From assembly GCA_947630735.1 (NCBI GenBank), contig CANRIR010000003.1, forward strand, positions 1-64,000: a stretch of 64,000 nucleotides of DNA. Direction: 5' to 3'. This DNA is from an uncultured Marvinbryantia sp. (GTDB lineage: Bacteria > Bacillota > Clostridia > Lachnospirales > Lachnospiraceae). Position 1 is the stretch's first letter, and each line of letters begins with the position of its first letter. The position numbers and the translations under genes were made by a program. The notes under the pieces were generated by a model, which saw only the letters and a list, made by a program, of their open reading frames with translations, had not been told where the DNA came from and ran no database searches. Shown piece by piece: positions 37,954 through 48,801 of the stretch.

Positions 37954-38886
37954 TCAGAGCACCAGTCTGGCCGCGCCGTAGATCCCGGCGTCGTTGCCCA
38001 GCTCCGCAAGGGCGAACAGGGTCTCCTTGCAGGGCAGGAAGGCATACTGCCGGTAATACTTCCGGATATAGTCCAGAAGGATGGGGCCCGCCTTGGACAC
38101 GCCGCCGCCGATGACAAAGATCTCCGGATCCGTCACGCCGGCCACGCAGGCCAGCGCCGTGCCCAGATATTTTCCGAACTCCTCCGCGATCTCCATCGCC
38201 ACGGCGTCGTTCTCCTTGACCGCGTCAAACACGCTCTTCGCGGAGATCTCCTGGCCCCGCAGCACGGAGGGCGCCGCGTCCTTTGCCAGGCGGCGCTTTG
38301 CCAGGTAGGTGATGCCGGTGGCGGAGGCCACCTGCTCCAGGCAGCCGCGGTTGCCGCAGTTGCAGTCCGCGTCCACGGAGTCCGTCACATGGATGTGGCC
38401 GATCTCTCCGCCCGCGCCGTGGGAGCCGGTGATGATCTGTCCGTTATGGATGACGCCGCCGCCCACGCCGGTGCCCAGCGTCACAAGCACCACATTGTGG
38501 TACCCGGCTCCGCCGCCCTGCCACATTTCTCCCAGGGCAGCCACGTTGGCGTCGTTGCCGGCCTTCACGTGAAGCCCCGTGAGGCGCTCCATCTGCGCCA
38601 CGATATGTACATAGCCCCAGTGGAGATTGACCGCCGCCGGAACTTCCCCCTCGTCGTTCACCGGGCCCGGAATGCCGATGCCCACCCCCGCGATCTCATC
38701 GCGGTCCAGATTTTTCTCGCGGATCTTGTCCGCGATGGCGTCCGCCACGTCCGGCAGGATGTAGCTGCCGTTGTTCTCCGTCCTGGTGGGGATCTCCCAC
38801 TTGTCCAGCACGGTGCCCTTCACGTCAAACAGGCCGCACTTGATGGTGGTCCCGCCCACGTCGATGCCAAAGCAATACTCTTTCAT
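37954..38886 (-). CDS. ROK family glucokinase
   Basis: YCFGIDVGGTTIKCGLFDVKG; GTGVGGGVIHNGQIITGSHGAGGEIGHIHV; CNCGNRGCLE. Confidence 0.95.
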   Translation of the reverse strand: MKEYCFGIDVGGTTIKCGLFDVKGTVLDKWEIPTRTENNGSYILPDVADAIADKIREKNLDRDEIAGVGIGIPGPVNDEGEVPAAVNLHWGYVHIVAQMERLTGLHVKAGNDANVAALGEMWQGGGAGYHNVVLVTLGTGVGGGVIHNGQIITGSHGAGGEIGHIHVTDSVDADCNCGNRGCLEQVASATGITYLAKRRLAKDAAPSVLRGQEISAKSVFDAVKENDAVAMEIAEEFGKYLGTALACVAGVTDPEIFVIGGGVSKAGPILLDYIRKYYRQYAFLPCKETLFALAELGNDAGIYGAARLVL

Positions 38887-38901
38887 GATCCTTTTCCTCC
38901 G

Positions 38902-39837
38902 TTACTGTTCGCGCTTTCTTGTCAGATTCTGCTGCACGCGGTTGTACAGCTCCTGGGCCGCGTTGTAGCCCATCTTCTTCTGGCGGTGGTTGACCGCCGC
39001 CGCCTCCACGATCACCGCCAGGTTCCTGCCCGGACGGATGGGGATGGAATGGCAAACCACCCGGTTGCCGAGGAATTCCGTATACTCCTCCTCCAGGCCC
39101 AGGCGGTCGTACTCTTTGTCCCGGTTCCACTCCTCCAGCTTTACCACGATGTCGATGGTCTGGGTATTCTTTACGGCCTCCACGCCGTACAGAGTCTTCA
39201 CGTCGATGATGCCGATGCCGCGCAGCTCGATAAAGTGCCGGGTGATATCCGGCGCGCTCCCCACCAGGCTGGCGTCGCTCACCTTGCGGATCTCCACCAC
39301 GTCGTCGGAGATCAGCCGGTGCCCGCGGCGTATGAGCTCCAGGGCCGCCTCGCTCTTGCCGATGCCGCTCTCGCCCATCATCAGCACGCCCTCGCCGTAC
39401 ACATCCACCAGAACGCCGTGGATGGAGATGCAGGGCGCAAGCTCCACGTTCAGCCAGCGGATGATCTCCGCCATAAACGCGGAGGTCTCCTTGTCGGTCG
39501 TCAGCACCGGAACGCCGTACCGGGTGGCCACCTCCAGAAGATCTTCATCGGGCACGGTCCTGGTGGTGTAGATGATGCAGGGGCTCTTATAGGAGACAAA
39601 CTGCTCGTACACCGGCAGCTTCTGCTCTCTGGGGAGGCCCTGGAGATAGGTGTACTCCACATATCCCACGATCTGCACCCGCTCCGAGGTAAAGTGCTCG
39701 AAATACCCGGTCAGCTGCAGGGCCGCGCGGTTGATGTCCGGCACGGTAACCCGGATCTGGGACAGATCCACATCCGGCGTCACATTTTTCAGGTTCATTT
39801 TTTCCACGATCCGCGTCAGCGAAACACTGTTTGCCAT
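38902..39837 (-). CDS. hprK: HPr(Ser) kinase/phosphorylase
   Basis: GVLVDVYGEGVLMMGESGIGKSEAALELIRRGHRLISDDVVEI; ELRGIGIIDVKTLYG. Confidence 0.98.
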   Translation of the reverse strand: MANSVSLTRIVEKMNLKNVTPDVDLSQIRVTVPDINRAALQLTGYFEHFTSERVQIVGYVEYTYLQGLPREQKLPVYEQFVSYKSPCIIYTTRTVPDEDLLEVATRYGVPVLTTDKETSAFMAEIIRWLNVELAPCISIHGVLVDVYGEGVLMMGESGIGKSEAALELIRRGHRLISDDVVEIRKVSDASLVGSAPDITRHFIELRGIGIIDVKTLYGVEAVKNTQTIDIVVKLEEWNRDKEYDRLGLEEEYTEFLGNRVVCHSIPIRPGRNLAVIVEAAAVNHRQKKMGYNAAQELYNRVQQNLTRKREQ

Positions 39838-39882
39838 AGCTTTTTCCTCCGTTTTTTATCATAGCATATCCCGATCGGAACT

Positions 39883-41724
39883 TCAATGAAAGAAATCATA
39901 CACCTTCTGCGCGGCCGCGCGGTTCATGGCCTCGGTGCCGGCCAGCTCCTCCACCGAGGCGTCCCGGATGGCCTCCAGGGATTTAAACCGGCGCATCAGC
40001 GCTTTGCGGCGGGTCTCCCCGATGCCGTCGATGTCGTCCAGCACTGAGTGCACCTGCTGCTTTTGGCGCAGGGAGCGGTGGTACTCGATGGCGAACCGGT
40101 GGGCCTCGTCCTGGATCCGGGTGATGAGCCGGAAGCCCTCGGAATTGTGCTCGATGGGAATCTCCTCGTTCTGGTAGTACAGGCCCCGGGTGCGGTGGTT
40201 GTCGTCCTTTACCATGCCGCAGACCGGGATGTCCAGGTGCAGCGCTTCCAGCACGCGCAGGGCCACGTTTACCTGCCCCTTTCCGCCGTCCATCATGATC
40301 AGATCCGGGAAGCGGCTGAAGCTGCCGAACTGGGCATTTTCGCCCTCCCGCTCCGCGAGGCCGTGGGAGAAGCGCCTCGTGAGCACCTCCTCCATGCTGG
40401 CGTAATCGTCCGGCCCTTTTACGGTCTTGATCTTAAATTTGCGGTAATCGCTGGACTTTGGCTTTCCCCTCTCGTACACGATCATGGAGCCCACCGACTC
40501 AAAGCCGCTGATATTGGAGATGTCGTAGGCCTCCACCCGCACCACGCCGGTCAGGCCCAGAAGCTGCGCGATCTCCTTCATGGCTCCGATGGTGCGGCCC
40601 TCCTCGCGCTTGATCCTCTCCCGGTCCTGGGTCAGCACCATCTCCGCGTTTTTCGCCGCCAGCTCCACCAGCTTTTCCTTGGTCCCCTTCTGCGGCACGC
40701 GGATGTGCACGCGCCCGCCGCGGCGGCTCCCGAGCCACTCCTCGATCACGGCGGCGTCCTCGATCTCCTCCGGCAGCATGATCTCCCGCGGGATGAAGGG
40801 CGTGCCGGAGTAAAACTGCTTGAGGAAGCTGTTTAAAATGACGCTGGGCGTATCGTCCTGGGCCGCCCGCAGGTAGAAATGATCCCGCCCGATCAGCCGG
40901 CCCGCGCGCACAAAGAACACCTGCACCACCGCGTCCCGGTCGTCGCAGGCGAGGGCGATCACGTCCTTGTCCTCGCCGTCGCCCGATGTGATCTTCTGCT
41001 TCTGGGCCACCTGCTTCACGCTGTTTAAGAGCTCCCGCTGCCGGATGGCCTCCTCAAAATCCAGGCGGTCCGATGCCTCCTGCATGCGCTCCTCCAGCAT
41101 CTTTAACACGGGCTTGTAGTTCCCGTTCAAAAACTCGATGGCCTGGCTCACATTCCGGGCGTACTCCTCCTGCCCGACATAGCCCTGACAGGGCGCCTGG
41201 CACTGCCGGATGTGGTAGTTTAGACAGGGGCGCTCTTTCCCGATATCCCTGGGCAGCGCGCGGCTGCAGGTGCGCAGGTGGTACAGCCTGTTGATGAGCT
41301 CGATGGTGTCCTTCACCGCACCCGCGCTGGTGTAAGGCCCGAAATAGCGGGACTTGTCCTTCTTCATGGTGCGGGAGAACAGCACCCGCGGGAAGGGCTC
41401 CCCCACGGTCACCTTGATGAACGGGTAGGTCTTGTCGTCCTTCAGCATGGTGTTGTACTTGGGCCGGTGCTCCTTGATGAGGTTGCACTCCAGCACCAGC
41501 GCCTCCAGCTCCGAGTCCGTGACGATGTACTCAAAGCGGCTGATCTGCGTGACCATGCGGTCGATCTTCGCGCCCTTGCTGCGGCTCAGCTGAAAATACT
41601 GGCGCACCCGGTTTTTCAGGCTGACCGCCTTTCCCACATAGATGATGGCGTCCTTCGCGTCGTGCATAATATAAACTCCCGGCCGCGCCGGGAGTTTTTT
41701 TAATTCTTCCTGAATATCAAACAT
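39883..41724 (-). CDS. uvrC: Excinuclease ABC subunit C
   Basis: [44 protein letters not shown]; start set at MFDIQEE. Confidence 0.98.
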   Translation of the reverse strand: MFDIQEELKKLPARPGVYIMHDAKDAIIYVGKAVSLKNRVRQYFQLSRSKGAKIDRMVTQISRFEYIVTDSELEALVLECNLIKEHRPKYNTMLKDDKTYPFIKVTVGEPFPRVLFSRTMKKDKSRYFGPYTSAGAVKDTIELINRLYHLRTCSRALPRDIGKERPCLNYHIRQCQAPCQGYVGQEEYARNVSQAIEFLNGNYKPVLKMLEERMQEASDRLDFEEAIRQRELLNSVKQVAQKQKITSGDGEDKDVIALACDDRDAVVQVFFVRAGRLIGRDHFYLRAAQDDTPSVILNSFLKQFYSGTPFIPREIMLPEEIEDAAVIEEWLGSRRGGRVHIRVPQKGTKEKLVELAAKNAEMVLTQDRERIKREEGRTIGAMKEIAQLLGLTGVVRVEAYDISNISGFESVGSMIVYERGKPKSSDYRKFKIKTVKGPDDYASMEEVLTRRFSHGLAEREGENAQFGSFSRFPDLIMMDGGKGQVNVALRVLEALHLDIPVCGMVKDDNHRTRGLYYQNEEIPIEHNSEGFRLITRIQDEAHRFAIEYHRSLRQKQQVHSVLDDIDGIGETRRKALMRRFKSLEAIRDASVEELAGTEAMNRAAAQKVYDFFH

Positions 41725-41738
41725 ATACTCTCCACTGA

Positions 41739-42755
41739 TCAGTCTGCGTAGCCGTTGGGGTTGGCGCTCTGCCATCTCCAGCTGTCGGCGCACATTTCGT
41801 CGATCCCTTTTTCCGCCGTCCAGCCGAGCTCCTTCGCGGCCTTGGACGGATCCGCGTAGCAGGTGGCGATGTCCCCCGGGCGGCGGGGCTTGATCACATA
41901 GGGAAGCTCCCTCCCGCAGGCGCGCTCGAACGCGTGCAGCACGTCCAGCACACTGTAACCCTTGCCGGTGCCCAGGTTGTAGATCGATACGCCCGCCTTC
42001 TCCTCCAGCTTCTTGATGGCCTTCACATGGCCTTTGGCAAGATCCACCACATGGATGTAGTCGCGCACGCCGGTGCCGTCCGGCGTGTCATAGTCGTTTC
42101 CGAACACGCCCAGGGCCTGCAGCTTGCCCACAGCCACCTGCGCGATGTAGGGCACCAGGTTGTTGGGGATCCCCTTGGGATCCTCGCCGATCAGGCCGCT
42201 CTCGTGCGCCCCGATGGGATTGAAGTAGCGCAGGAGCACCACGTTCCACTCGGGATCCGCCACATTCAGGTCGGTCAGCACCTGCTCCAGCATCCCCTTC
42301 GTCTGCCCGTAGGGGTTGGTGATCTTTCCCTTGGGGCACTCCTCCGTGATGGGCACGAAGGCCGGATCGCCGTACACGGTGGCGGAGGAGCTGAACACGA
42401 TGTTCTTCACGCCGTGCTGCCGCATGACGTCGCAGAGGTGGAACGTGCCCGTCATATTGTTGTGGTAATACTCCAGCGGCTTGGCAACCGACTCGCCCAC
42501 CGCCTTCAGGCCCGCAAAATGGATGACCGAATCGATGCGCTCCACATCAAACACATGATCCAGCGCGTCCCTGTCCAAAAGATCTATCTGGTAAAATGTG
42601 ACGTGCTTTCCGGTGATCTTCTCCACGCGCTCCAGCGCTTTGGCGCTGGAATTGCAGAGATTGTCTGCCACCACCACTTCATAGCCCTCGTTTAACAGCT
42701 CCACGCAGGTGTGGCTCCCGATGTAGCCGGCTCCGCCGGTAACTAAAATTGACAT
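41739..42755 (-). CDS. galE: UDP-glucose 4-epimerase
   Basis: [69 protein letters not shown]. Confidence 0.97.
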   Translation of the reverse strand: MSILVTGGAGYIGSHTCVELLNEGYEVVVADNLCNSSAKALERVEKITGKHVTFYQIDLLDRDALDHVFDVERIDSVIHFAGLKAVGESVAKPLEYYHNNMTGTFHLCDVMRQHGVKNIVFSSSATVYGDPAFVPITEECPKGKITNPYGQTKGMLEQVLTDLNVADPEWNVVLLRYFNPIGAHESGLIGEDPKGIPNNLVPYIAQVAVGKLQALGVFGNDYDTPDGTGVRDYIHVVDLAKGHVKAIKKLEEKAGVSIYNLGTGKGYSVLDVLHAFERACGRELPYVIKPRRPGDIATCYADPSKAAKELGWTAEKGIDEMCADSWRWQSANPNGYAD

Positions 42756-42800
42756 ATGCTTCCTCCTTGTGCTCTTTTTTCTCTTATGCCCGCAGATCTC

Positions 42801-43721
42801 TTATGTCCACAGATACGCCGGATAAATGCCCGCGTCTTTCATGTCCTGTATGGCTTTTACCACCACAGGCTTGTCCTCCCGGTAGGTCACGCCGTACCAG
42901 CGGTCCTCCGTCTTCAGCACCTGCACGGTGGCCTTTCCCGCGCGCACCAGCACGTCCACCGCATAGGGCAGGAAATACTCGCATTTCTGCGGATTTTTCT
43001 CCAGGTTATCGCGCAGGAAAACGGGAAATCCCTCCCGCAGCTCCTCTAAGAAGCTCCTGCCAAACCCCCACATGTTCAGGGACACCACGCTTTCCTTCGG
43101 GATGACCGTCCAGGTGGCCCCGCCGTCCTCCGTATAGGCGGCGTCGCCGCCCCGGCGCTCGATGTGCGTGCGCTCGCGGATCTCCTTCAGGAACCCGTCC
43201 CCGTCCGTCACGCAGATTCCCCGCGACACATGGCCGTTCTCGGTCAGCGTGTTCCCGAGGACATAGCCCACCATGGCGTAGCGGTATTTCTCATCGTCCC
43301 TGTGGGTCGTCAGATAGTCGTACATCAGCCGGTAGGCGGCCGGTCCGTAGTAGTCGTCCGCGTTGATGACCGCGAAGGGCCCCTCGATCTTATCCGCCGC
43401 GGACAGCACCGCCTGGCCCGTGCCGAAGGGCTTTACCCTGTCTTTGGGCACCGCGAACCCCTGCGGCAGATCGCCGAGCCTCTGGAAGGCGTAGTCCACC
43501 TCCACATGCCTCTCCATGCGGTCGCCCACGGCCGCCCGGAAATCCGCCTCGTTCTCTTCTTTGATCACAAAGATCACTTTCCCAAACCCGGCGCGCACCG
43601 CGTCATAGACCGAAAAGTCTATGATCTTGTGGCCCGCCTCATCCACCGGGTCGATCTGTTTCAGTCCCCCGTAGCGGCTGCCCATGCCCGCCGCCATGAT
43701 CACTAAAGCTGGTCTTTCCAT
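42801..43721 (-). CDS. Sugar-phosphate nucleotidyltransferase family protein
   Basis: MERPALVIMAAGMGSRYGGLKQIDPVDEAGHKIIDFSVYDAVRAGFGKVIFVIK; VINADDYYG. Confidence 0.88.
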   Translation of the reverse strand: MERPALVIMAAGMGSRYGGLKQIDPVDEAGHKIIDFSVYDAVRAGFGKVIFVIKEENEADFRAAVGDRMERHVEVDYAFQRLGDLPQGFAVPKDRVKPFGTGQAVLSAADKIEGPFAVINADDYYGPAAYRLMYDYLTTHRDDEKYRYAMVGYVLGNTLTENGHVSRGICVTDGDGFLKEIRERTHIERRGGDAAYTEDGGATWTVIPKESVVSLNMWGFGRSFLEELREGFPVFLRDNLEKNPQKCEYFLPYAVDVLVRAGKATVQVLKTEDRWYGVTYREDKPVVVKAIQDMKDAGIYPAYLWT

Positions 43722-43730
43722 CCTGTTCTC

Positions 43731-45011
43731 CTAACGATTGGTGCAGATACTCTGGTTGTTGAAGATATATTCTTTTCCGTTGATGACCTTCTTCGTATTC
43801 CGGCAGGCGATGCCGTTCGCCTCCAGATACAGCCATTTCTGATGGTAATACACCCAGGTGTCCTGCGCCATTCTTCCATTTTTCAGATCATAATACCGGT
43901 AATAGCCGTTGGAGCTTTTCATCGGGCCCGTCACCATCACCGCGTTCCGGTAGGCAAAATAGTACCAGCCGTCCTCCACCTTTGTGAGGCCCACGCAGGC
44001 CGCATGGTCCCTCGGGCTGAAGTAGTAGCGCTTGCCGTCGATATCGCGCCAGCCCTCATACAGCTTTCCGTTGTTGCTCGCCAGATACAGGCGGTTCTCA
44101 TAGGTCACCAGGCCGCTCTGCCGCACCCCGTTCTCATCGGAGAGATAGGAAACCTGGCCGATCTGGAAGACGCCGGTCTGCAGGACGCCGTATTTGTCAA
44201 AGCAATAGTACTTGCCGCCGATGTTCTGCCAGGCGTTCCGCACCTTCACGCCGTTCACATAGTATGTGCGGTATCTGCCCTCCGTGCGCCAGCCGGTGAA
44301 CGGTTTTGCCTTGGACAGGTTCAGCACCTTCGCGATCCCGTCCGCATCCGCCACACCCATGGCCTTCAGGCTTGCCTCCGTGCTCAGATACGACCTGCAG
44401 TCGTTCGGATTGCTCAAAAAACAGTGTTCTACGATCAGGCTGGGTATCTTGTACTGCATGCCGTAGAGGATGATCCCCAGCTCGTCGTCATATCCGTAGC
44501 CGTTATTTTTGATCCCCGCCTGAGCGCCCAGCTCATTCAGGATAGCGGTGCCCAGCTTTCTGGAATACCGGGCCGCGGTGTTCGTCTCGGGGTAGGCCGC
44601 GTAGGTCGGCACCATCGCGTAAGCCCCCGACAGGGACGTCGGGCATTCCACCGTGTCGTTCAGATGGATGCTCACCAGCGCTATGGCATTGACACTTTTC
44701 GCTTTCTTGATCCTGGTCTCGCGGTCCATATAGGGGACGTCGTTGGAATAGCGCGTCATATAGACCTTCACGCCTTCATAGGTCTCCAGCTGCGCCTTCG
44801 CGTACTGGGCGATCTTAAGGTTGAGGATGTCCTCGCGGTACTCCCTGCCGTCCCATGTCCGGGTTGCGCACCCCTCTCCGCCGTGGCCGGGATCCAGGAC
44901 GACCACATAGTCCTTCGCCTGCACCTGCAGGGCGGAAAACAGGAGCGCCGTCAGCAGAAACGCTCCGCATATCAGTTTCTTCCACGGGTTCCCACTGTAT
45001 TCTTTCTTCAT
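43731..45011 (-). CDS. N-acetylmuramoyl-L-alanine amidase with C-terminal cell-wall-binding-like repeats
   Basis: DYVVVLDPGHGGEGCATR; VSIHLND; LIVEHCFLSNPNDC; C-terminal WxxxxGKxYYFD repeats. Confidence 0.93.
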   Translation of the reverse strand: MKKEYSGNPWKKLICGAFLLTALLFSALQVQAKDYVVVLDPGHGGEGCATRTWDGREYREDILNLKIAQYAKAQLETYEGVKVYMTRYSNDVPYMDRETRIKKAKSVNAIALVSIHLNDTVECPTSLSGAYAMVPTYAAYPETNTAARYSRKLGTAILNELGAQAGIKNNGYGYDDELGIILYGMQYKIPSLIVEHCFLSNPNDCRSYLSTEASLKAMGVADADGIAKVLNLSKAKPFTGWRTEGRYRTYYVNGVKVRNAWQNIGGKYYCFDKYGVLQTGVFQIGQVSYLSDENGVRQSGLVTYENRLYLASNNGKLYEGWRDIDGKRYYFSPRDHAACVGLTKVEDGWYYFAYRNAVMVTGPMKSSNGYYRYYDLKNGRMAQDTWVYYHQKWLYLEANGIACRNTKKVINGKEYIFNNQSICTNR

Positions 45012-45072
45012 TATGTACCTCTTTCCGGCCCTCCGGTCCCCAGGGACGCCGGGGACGTTCCGGCCTTTCTCT

Positions 45073-45112
45073 TAAAAAGAAGGCTGCTGCAGAACTTCTC
45101 GCATCAGCCTTC
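45073..45112 (-). terminator. Intrinsic terminator downstream of ftsZ
   Basis: aaggctg (45080-45086) / cagcctt (45105-45111), followed by CTTTTT on minus strand. Confidence 0.7.
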
Positions 45113-45117
45113 CGTTG

Positions 45118-46305
45118 TTATCTTCTCTTCAGGAAATCGGGGATCTGGATATCCCTCTCCTGAACCTTCCCCTCAGGTGTCTTCAGCTTTCCGCCGGCTG
45201 TTCCGAGATTCAGACTGCCGAGCGGCGTCGACGCGGGCGTGCGCATCCCGGACGTCACATCCGATCTCATATTGCCTGCCGAATAATTAAATTCCGGCAC
45301 GATCCGTCTGTTCATGCCCGTCTTCTTGGGAGCAGCCGCCTCCTTCTGGGCCGCCTGGTCCGTCAGGCCGGTCGCGATCACGGTGATGCTCGCCTCATCC
45401 GCGTATGTATCGTCGTACATAGCGCCGAAGATGATGTTGGCGTTCTCGCCGGCCATCTCCTGTACATAGCTGGCCGCGTCGTTGGCATCCATCAGGGAGA
45501 TATCTCCGGAGATATTGATGATCACGTGGCTCGCACCGCTGATGGTCGTCTCCAGAAGCGGGCTGGACACCGCCTGCTTCACGGCCTCCAGAGCCTTGTC
45601 GTCGCCCTTGGCTTGTCCGATGCCGATGTGGGCAATGCCCTTGTCCGTCATGACGGTCTGCACATCCGCAAAGTCGAGATTGATCAGCGCCGGCAGGTTG
45701 ATCAGGTCCGTGATGCCCTGCACCGCCTGCTGCAGCACCTCATCCGCCTTTTTGAGCGCCTCCGGCATCGTGGTGCGCCTGTCCACGATCTCCAGCAATT
45801 TATCGTTTGGAATGACGATCAGAGTATCGACGTTGTCTTTCAGCTTTTCAATGCCGGCGATCGCATTGTTCATGCGGGTCTTCGCCTCAAAGCGGAACGG
45901 CTTTGTGACCACGCCCACCGTGAGAATGCCCATCTCCTTGGCGATGCCTGCCACCACCGGAGCCGCGCCGGTTCCGGTTCCGCCGCCCATACCGCAGGTG
46001 ACAAACACCATGTCCGCCCCCTGGATAGCCTGCTTGATCTCCTCCGAGCTCTCCTCGGCAGCCTGCTGTCCAACCTGAGGTTTTGCGCCGGCGCCAAGCC
46101 CTTTGGTCACCTTCTCACCGATCTGGATCGTGTGCGGAGCCCTGCACAGGTCAAGCGCCTGTTTATCTGTATTGATCCCGATGAATTCCACACCGGCGAT
46201 CGTCTCATCGACCATTCTATTGACCGCATTGTTACCTGCGCCGCCGACACCGATCACAATAATCTTTGCCGCAGATTCAGCTTCGTTTGACATAATCTCT
46301 AACAA
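45118..46305 (-). CDS. ftsZ: Cell division protein FtsZ (TTG start)
   Basis: [56 protein letters not shown] start preceded by GGAGGAA; C-terminal [11 protein letters not shown]. Confidence 0.98.
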   Translation of the reverse strand: MLEIMSNEAESAAKIIVIGVGGAGNNAVNRMVDETIAGVEFIGINTDKQALDLCRAPHTIQIGEKVTKGLGAGAKPQVGQQAAEESSEEIKQAIQGADMVFVTCGMGGGTGTGAAPVVAGIAKEMGILTVGVVTKPFRFEAKTRMNNAIAGIEKLKDNVDTLIVIPNDKLLEIVDRRTTMPEALKKADEVLQQAVQGITDLINLPALINLDFADVQTVMTDKGIAHIGIGQAKGDDKALEAVKQAVSSPLLETTISGASHVIINISGDISLMDANDAASYVQEMAGENANIIFGAMYDDTYADEASITVIATGLTDQAAQKEAAAPKKTGMNRRIVPEFNYSAGNMRSDVTSGMRTPASTPLGSLNLGTAGGKLKTPEGKVQERDIQIPDFLKRR

Positions 46306-46426
46306 CGTGCTTCCTCCTTCATACATTCTGCCATAAGACAGTATTTTCCCACTATTTCTCTTACTATCATATAAGTTTTTATACAAATTATCAAGAGTTT
46401 TTTCACGAAAAATTTCAATTTAAGAT

Positions 46427-47452
46427 TCAATTTAGGATATATGCGCCCGTATACGGGTCGATATAGCCGTATCCGTCCGTGATGATCCCCCCGTCGTCGC
46501 TTAAATACTGCTTTTCCAGATTGGTGGTCACATTGCCCGCTTCGTCCGTGTAGATCTGATTTCCGGCCGCGTCCGTGCTGAAGCGGCTCTCGTCGTCCAC
46601 GTAGCCTCCGCCCTGCGCATTGGCGGCCTGCTCATCCTTATCTTCCTCCGCCTGCTCCTCCGATTCCTCCACCATGCTGCCGATGTCTATGATCAGTTCC
46701 TCTTCTTCCTCGCCGCGCTCGCCTTTCAGGAAGCGGAACGTGGTGGTATCCGGCGTATACGTTTCCATGTGCAGAGTCCCCGACATGCCCTCCATCTCCG
46801 GGCAGATCTCCGAAAGCTCCATCAGCTTTTCCTCCAGATAGGAGGTGTCGCCCAGAAGAACCCTCTGAAGGCCGAAATACAGGATGATCTCCCGGTTCTC
46901 GTCGAAATGCACCTCGTCCGGCGCAAGGCCGCTCTGGTGGATCAGCCTGGAGGTTTCCACGATCTCATCCAGGAAATCCTGGTCGTCCACCGGAAGATGC
47001 GCCCCGACGACCGGCTGCCCCAGGGTTATCCCGGAAAACGGCGGTATGCCCTCCCGCGCCTCCCCGGACATCTCCACCACATTTCCGTCTATGTCAAAAT
47101 ACACGCGCGACCCGTCATACATCAGATAGCCCCCGATGGTCTTCTCGTAAACCTTGATCTGCACGTGATAGGGGCTGATCATCGTCACCTCCACGGCGCT
47201 TAAGAACGGCAGAGACTCCGCGTTCTCCGGATTGCTGTACTTCCAGGTCAGATAGAGAGCGTTCTCCGCCATGGAGTCGGACATGACCATCTGCCGGATC
47301 TCCTCCGCGGAATAAAATTCATTTCCCACCACATCCACCGTGCGGATGTGGAACAGGCCGAATATCACAGCAGCGCCGATCACCGCCGTCCCGAGAAAGA
47401 TCAAAAGCGGGATCTTCAGTATTTTCTGTGTATTTCTCTTTTGCAGCTGCAT
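46427..47452 (-). CDS. FtsQ/DivIB-type cell division protein with acidic C-terminal extension
   Basis: Single TM then POTRA-like FHIRTVDVVGNEFYSAEEIRQMV; position between murA and ftsZ. Confidence 0.8.
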   Translation of the reverse strand: MQLQKRNTQKILKIPLLIFLGTAVIGAAVIFGLFHIRTVDVVGNEFYSAEEIRQMVMSDSMAENALYLTWKYSNPENAESLPFLSAVEVTMISPYHVQIKVYEKTIGGYLMYDGSRVYFDIDGNVVEMSGEAREGIPPFSGITLGQPVVGAHLPVDDQDFLDEIVETSRLIHQSGLAPDEVHFDENREIILYFGLQRVLLGDTSYLEEKLMELSEICPEMEGMSGTLHMETYTPDTTTFRFLKGERGEEEEELIIDIGSMVEESEEQAEEDKDEQAANAQGGGYVDDESRFSTDAAGNQIYTDEAGNVTTNLEKQYLSDDGGIITDGYGYIDPYTGAYILN

Positions 47453-47472
47453 GGTGCCACTCCTCTCCACTT

Positions 47473-48735
47473 CTATATCTCCCGGATATCCGCCCCCAGG
47501 GCCGCCAGGTCGCGGCAGATATCCTCATAACCCCTTTTGATAAACCGGCTCCCAGAGATCGCCGTCTCTCCCCCGGCGATCAGTCCGGCGGCCGCCAGCG
47601 CCGCTCCTCCGCGCAGTTCCCGCGCCGCGACCGCTGTGCCCTTCAGTGCGGCCGGTCCTCTCACCACCGCACAGTTGTTTTCTATCTCAATATCCGCGCC
47701 CATCTTTGCCAGCTCCGCGGCGATCTGAAAGCGGGACTCAAACATCGTCTCCTCCACCCGGCTGGCGCCCGAGGCGGTCAGAAGATATACCAGTATCTGG
47801 GACTGCAGATCCGTGGGGAACCCCGGATAGGGCTCCGTGCGCACAAAGCGCTCCCCCGGATGCGCGCCGGAGGCATCCAGGATGATCCGCTTCCCGACAG
47901 CGCGCACGCTCGCGCCGTCCCCGCGCAGGATATCCGCAAGCGGCCGCAGGGTCTCCTCCTGCGCCCCGTGCAGTGTCACCTGTCCGCGGGTGCCGGCCGC
48001 CGCCAGAAGATACGTGCCCGCCACGATGCGGTCGGACATCAGCTCATACTCGGAATCCCGCAGGCTGTCCACCCCGGTGATCGTCAGCACACTGCCGCCC
48101 GCCCCCTCGATCCGCGCGCCCTTTTCATTCAGGAACCGGCACAGCTCCGTGATCTCCGGTTCCCTGGCGCAGTTTTTGAGCACCGTGACGCCCTGCGCCA
48201 GCACCGCTCCGAGCACGGCGTTTTCCGTAGCCCCGACACTGGGGAACTCCAGCGCCGCAGTGCACCCCGCCGGCCTTCCCTGGGGGATCTGAAGGCAGAT
48301 CCCCTCCCTGCCGGTCTGCGGCAGGGCGCCCATCTTCCGGAAGATCTGCAGGTGCAGGTCGATGGGTCGCGTTCCGATGGTGCATCCGCCCGGATAAGGC
48401 AGGCAGGCGCGGCCAAACCGCCCGAGCAGGCTTCCCGTCAGAAGTACAGACGCCCGGAAGCGTGTGGCGTAGCGGGCCGGCACAGGAAGATCCTCCGCCC
48501 GCGACGCGTCTATGACGAGGGCTCCTCCCTCGCGGAAAACCGTGCAGCCCAATTCTCTCAGTATGGAACTCATGCACTCCACATCCAGAATACGCGGACA
48601 GTTCCAGAGCACTGTCTTTCCCGGGTGCAGCACAGCGGCCGCCATCAGAGGCAGGGCCGCGTTTTTTGATCCCTGAATGGTAAGCTCCCCGCACAGAGGA
48701 ACGTTCCCCCGTATCCATATCCGACTCACGCGCAT
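47473..48735 (-). CDS. murA: UDP-N-acetylglucosamine 1-carboxyvinyltransferase
   Basis: IWIRGNVPLCGELTIQGSKNAALPLMAAAVL; GTYLLAAAGTRGQVTLHGAQEE; EPYPGFPTDLQSQ. Confidence 0.96.
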   Translation of the reverse strand: MRVSRIWIRGNVPLCGELTIQGSKNAALPLMAAAVLHPGKTVLWNCPRILDVECMSSILRELGCTVFREGGALVIDASRAEDLPVPARYATRFRASVLLTGSLLGRFGRACLPYPGGCTIGTRPIDLHLQIFRKMGALPQTGREGICLQIPQGRPAGCTAALEFPSVGATENAVLGAVLAQGVTVLKNCAREPEITELCRFLNEKGARIEGAGGSVLTITGVDSLRDSEYELMSDRIVAGTYLLAAAGTRGQVTLHGAQEETLRPLADILRGDGASVRAVGKRIILDASGAHPGERFVRTEPYPGFPTDLQSQILVYLLTASGASRVEETMFESRFQIAAELAKMGADIEIENNCAVVRGPAALKGTAVAARELRGGAALAAAGLIAGGETAISGSRFIKRGYEDICRDLAALGADIREI

Positions 48736-48801
48736 ACCTCCAGGCAGAAACTGTACTTATCCTTAAGGTATGCGCAGGGCGCAGAAACCGTGCAGGGCGC
48801 G

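Noticed and set aside
38389-39864. 491-aa plus-strand ORF antisense to glcK and hprK
   Set aside because: Antisense artefact; spans two genes with clear motifs.
43842-45290. 482-aa plus-strand ORF antisense to amidase and ftsZ
   Set aside because: Spans two well-supported minus-strand genes and their terminator; non-protein-like composition.
47428-48669. 413-aa plus-strand ORF antisense to murA
   Set aside because: Antisense artefact.
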